Assembly (NCBI GenBank): GCA_900314595.1
Contig: OMVW01000028.1
Span: forward strand, 1 to 20,707
Direction: 5' to 3'
Origin: an uncultured Dialister sp.
Lineage (GTDB): Bacteria > Bacillota > Negativicutes > Veillonellales > Dialisteraceae
DNA length: 20,707 nucleotides
Shown here: piece by piece, positions 20,254 through 20,707 of the stretch
Numbering within the stretch: position 1 is the first letter of the stretch
How the letters are laid out: each line of letters begins with the position of its first letter
Program-made: the position numbers and the translations under genes
Notes under the pieces: model-generated
Told to the model about the DNA's origin: nothing
Database searches by the model: none
The model's input: the letters and a program-made list of their open reading frames with translations, nothing else

Positions 20254-20707
20254 TTGTTTTTCTCCTTCATTTTTTAATAAGGAGTGCGCATTCCTTTGTT
20301 CTGCCTATAGTGTAGCAGAAATAAGTTTATCCGTGGTCGCTTGAAAAGGGACAAGTGACTATACACAGGCCCATTTTGACGGTTTGAGTCAGCTGCAGTG
20401 AATCGGATTGGGGATTGCGGATTGGGGATTGCGGGAAGGTGCGGCGCAAATTCATGGGCGCCGCATTTTTATATAGTTCCCAGTTATCAGTTCGCAGTTA
20501 TCAGGATTTCATCCGTGCAGAGAAACTGTATTTCAAAACGGAGCATTTCCTCGAATTACTCCTGTGACACCAACGTGTAATCAACGTATTTGAGCTACTG
20601 ATAAGTGATAACTACAATATCATTAACTTAACAGCTGCTAAAGTGCTTCCAAATCGAAATTTCTCTATTGCGTTTAAAGGAAATAGGGCCTTATTCACCC
20701 TGTTCGG
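20254..20707. other. Gap at the right edge, repeats and possible partial ORFs
   Basis: It holds GC-stem element H and heptamer tracts: CAGTTAT, CAGTTCG, CAGTTAT at 20481-20505, and an inverted ATAAGTG/ATAACTA tract near 20595-20615. From 20568 the plus strand stays open to the edge and includes AAKVLPNRNFSIAFKGNRAL, faintly like a DUF2442 domain, but there is no ATG, GTG or TTG start. A minus frame is open from the edge to TAG at 20612. Neither is a secure gene. Confidence 0.35.
20405..20480 (-). repeat. Dispersed GC-stem element, member H (inverted)
   Basis: Read on the minus strand: head CTATATAAAAA, stem TGCGGCGC (complement of 20458-20465), 10-nt loop, GCGCCGCA (complement of 20440-20447), tail CCTTCCCGCAAT. 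Behind the tail come exact 7-bp units: on the plus strand GGATTGG, GGATTGC, GGATTGG, GGATTGC at 20405-20432. Confidence 0.7.

Noticed and set aside
20568..20707. DUF2442-like partial gene at the right edge
   Set aside because: Similarity is faint and there is no usable start codon; kept only as a note in the right-edge entry.

Overview
The window looks like a chromosomal stretch of a Bacillota genome. My best guess is a Negativicutes gut organism of the Dialister type. That guess rests on strong AGGAGG ribosome-binding sites, SigA-like promoters, a DUF1659/DUF2922 pair, an IspE gene of the MEP isoprenoid pathway and moderate GC; nothing here fixes the genus. There are 17 intact or nearly intact protein genes, a partial gene end at the left edge, one dipeptidase pseudogene and one 36-codon small ORF. 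Genes fill only part of the sequence. The gaps are unusually long and full of structured repeats.

Layout. At 1-101 is a gene tail, and 102-915 is a repeat-rich gap. At 916-1956 (-) is an orphan NMT1/SsuA-like lipoprotein. At 2649-5105 (-) an operon holds an M20 peptidase and the YjiG/YjiH membrane pair, which recalls the E. coli iadA-yjiG-yjiH neighbourhood and suggests peptide or amino-acid handling. Divergent from it at 5380-6798 (+) is an SLC13/DASS anion carrier. At 6923-8533 (-) is a YwrD-like gamma-glutamyltransferase. From 8614 to 9445 come two 178-bp repeats, a small ORF with its own terminator, and an M20 dipeptidase with most of its middle deleted. At 9875-10337 (-) is the DUF2922/DUF1659 pair. 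At 11424-12305 (+) is an EamA exporter, at 13135-13992 (+) IspE, at 14323-15093 (-) an alpha/beta hydrolase, and at 15286-15901 (-) a toxin-first HigBA/RelE-type module. At 16447-17358 (+) is a radical SAM protein, at 17544-18074 (-) an EF-hand plus NC/LRAT-like protein, at 18277-18831 (-) an HD hydrolase and at 19663-20253 (-) a vWA-domain protein.

Repeats are the most unusual content. (1) R1 is a 61-63 bp unit in three arrays of 4, 11 and 4 copies; two arrays begin 2-3 nt after a stop codon, in sense orientation. (2) R2 is an unrelated unit of 60-61 bp in two arrays of 10 and 8 copies; in the first array all ten marker positions are exactly 61 bp apart. (3) A dispersed composite element has a CCCCATATA-like head, a GC stem whose sequence differs between copies while pairing is kept, a CACCTTCCCG-like tail and then a heptamer tract. 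(4) Degenerate 7-bp tandem tracts (GTTAGTG, GTTAATG, CAGTTAT and similar) sit at gene 3' ends and at the edges of R2 arrays. These look like parts of one lineage-specific intergenic repeat economy.
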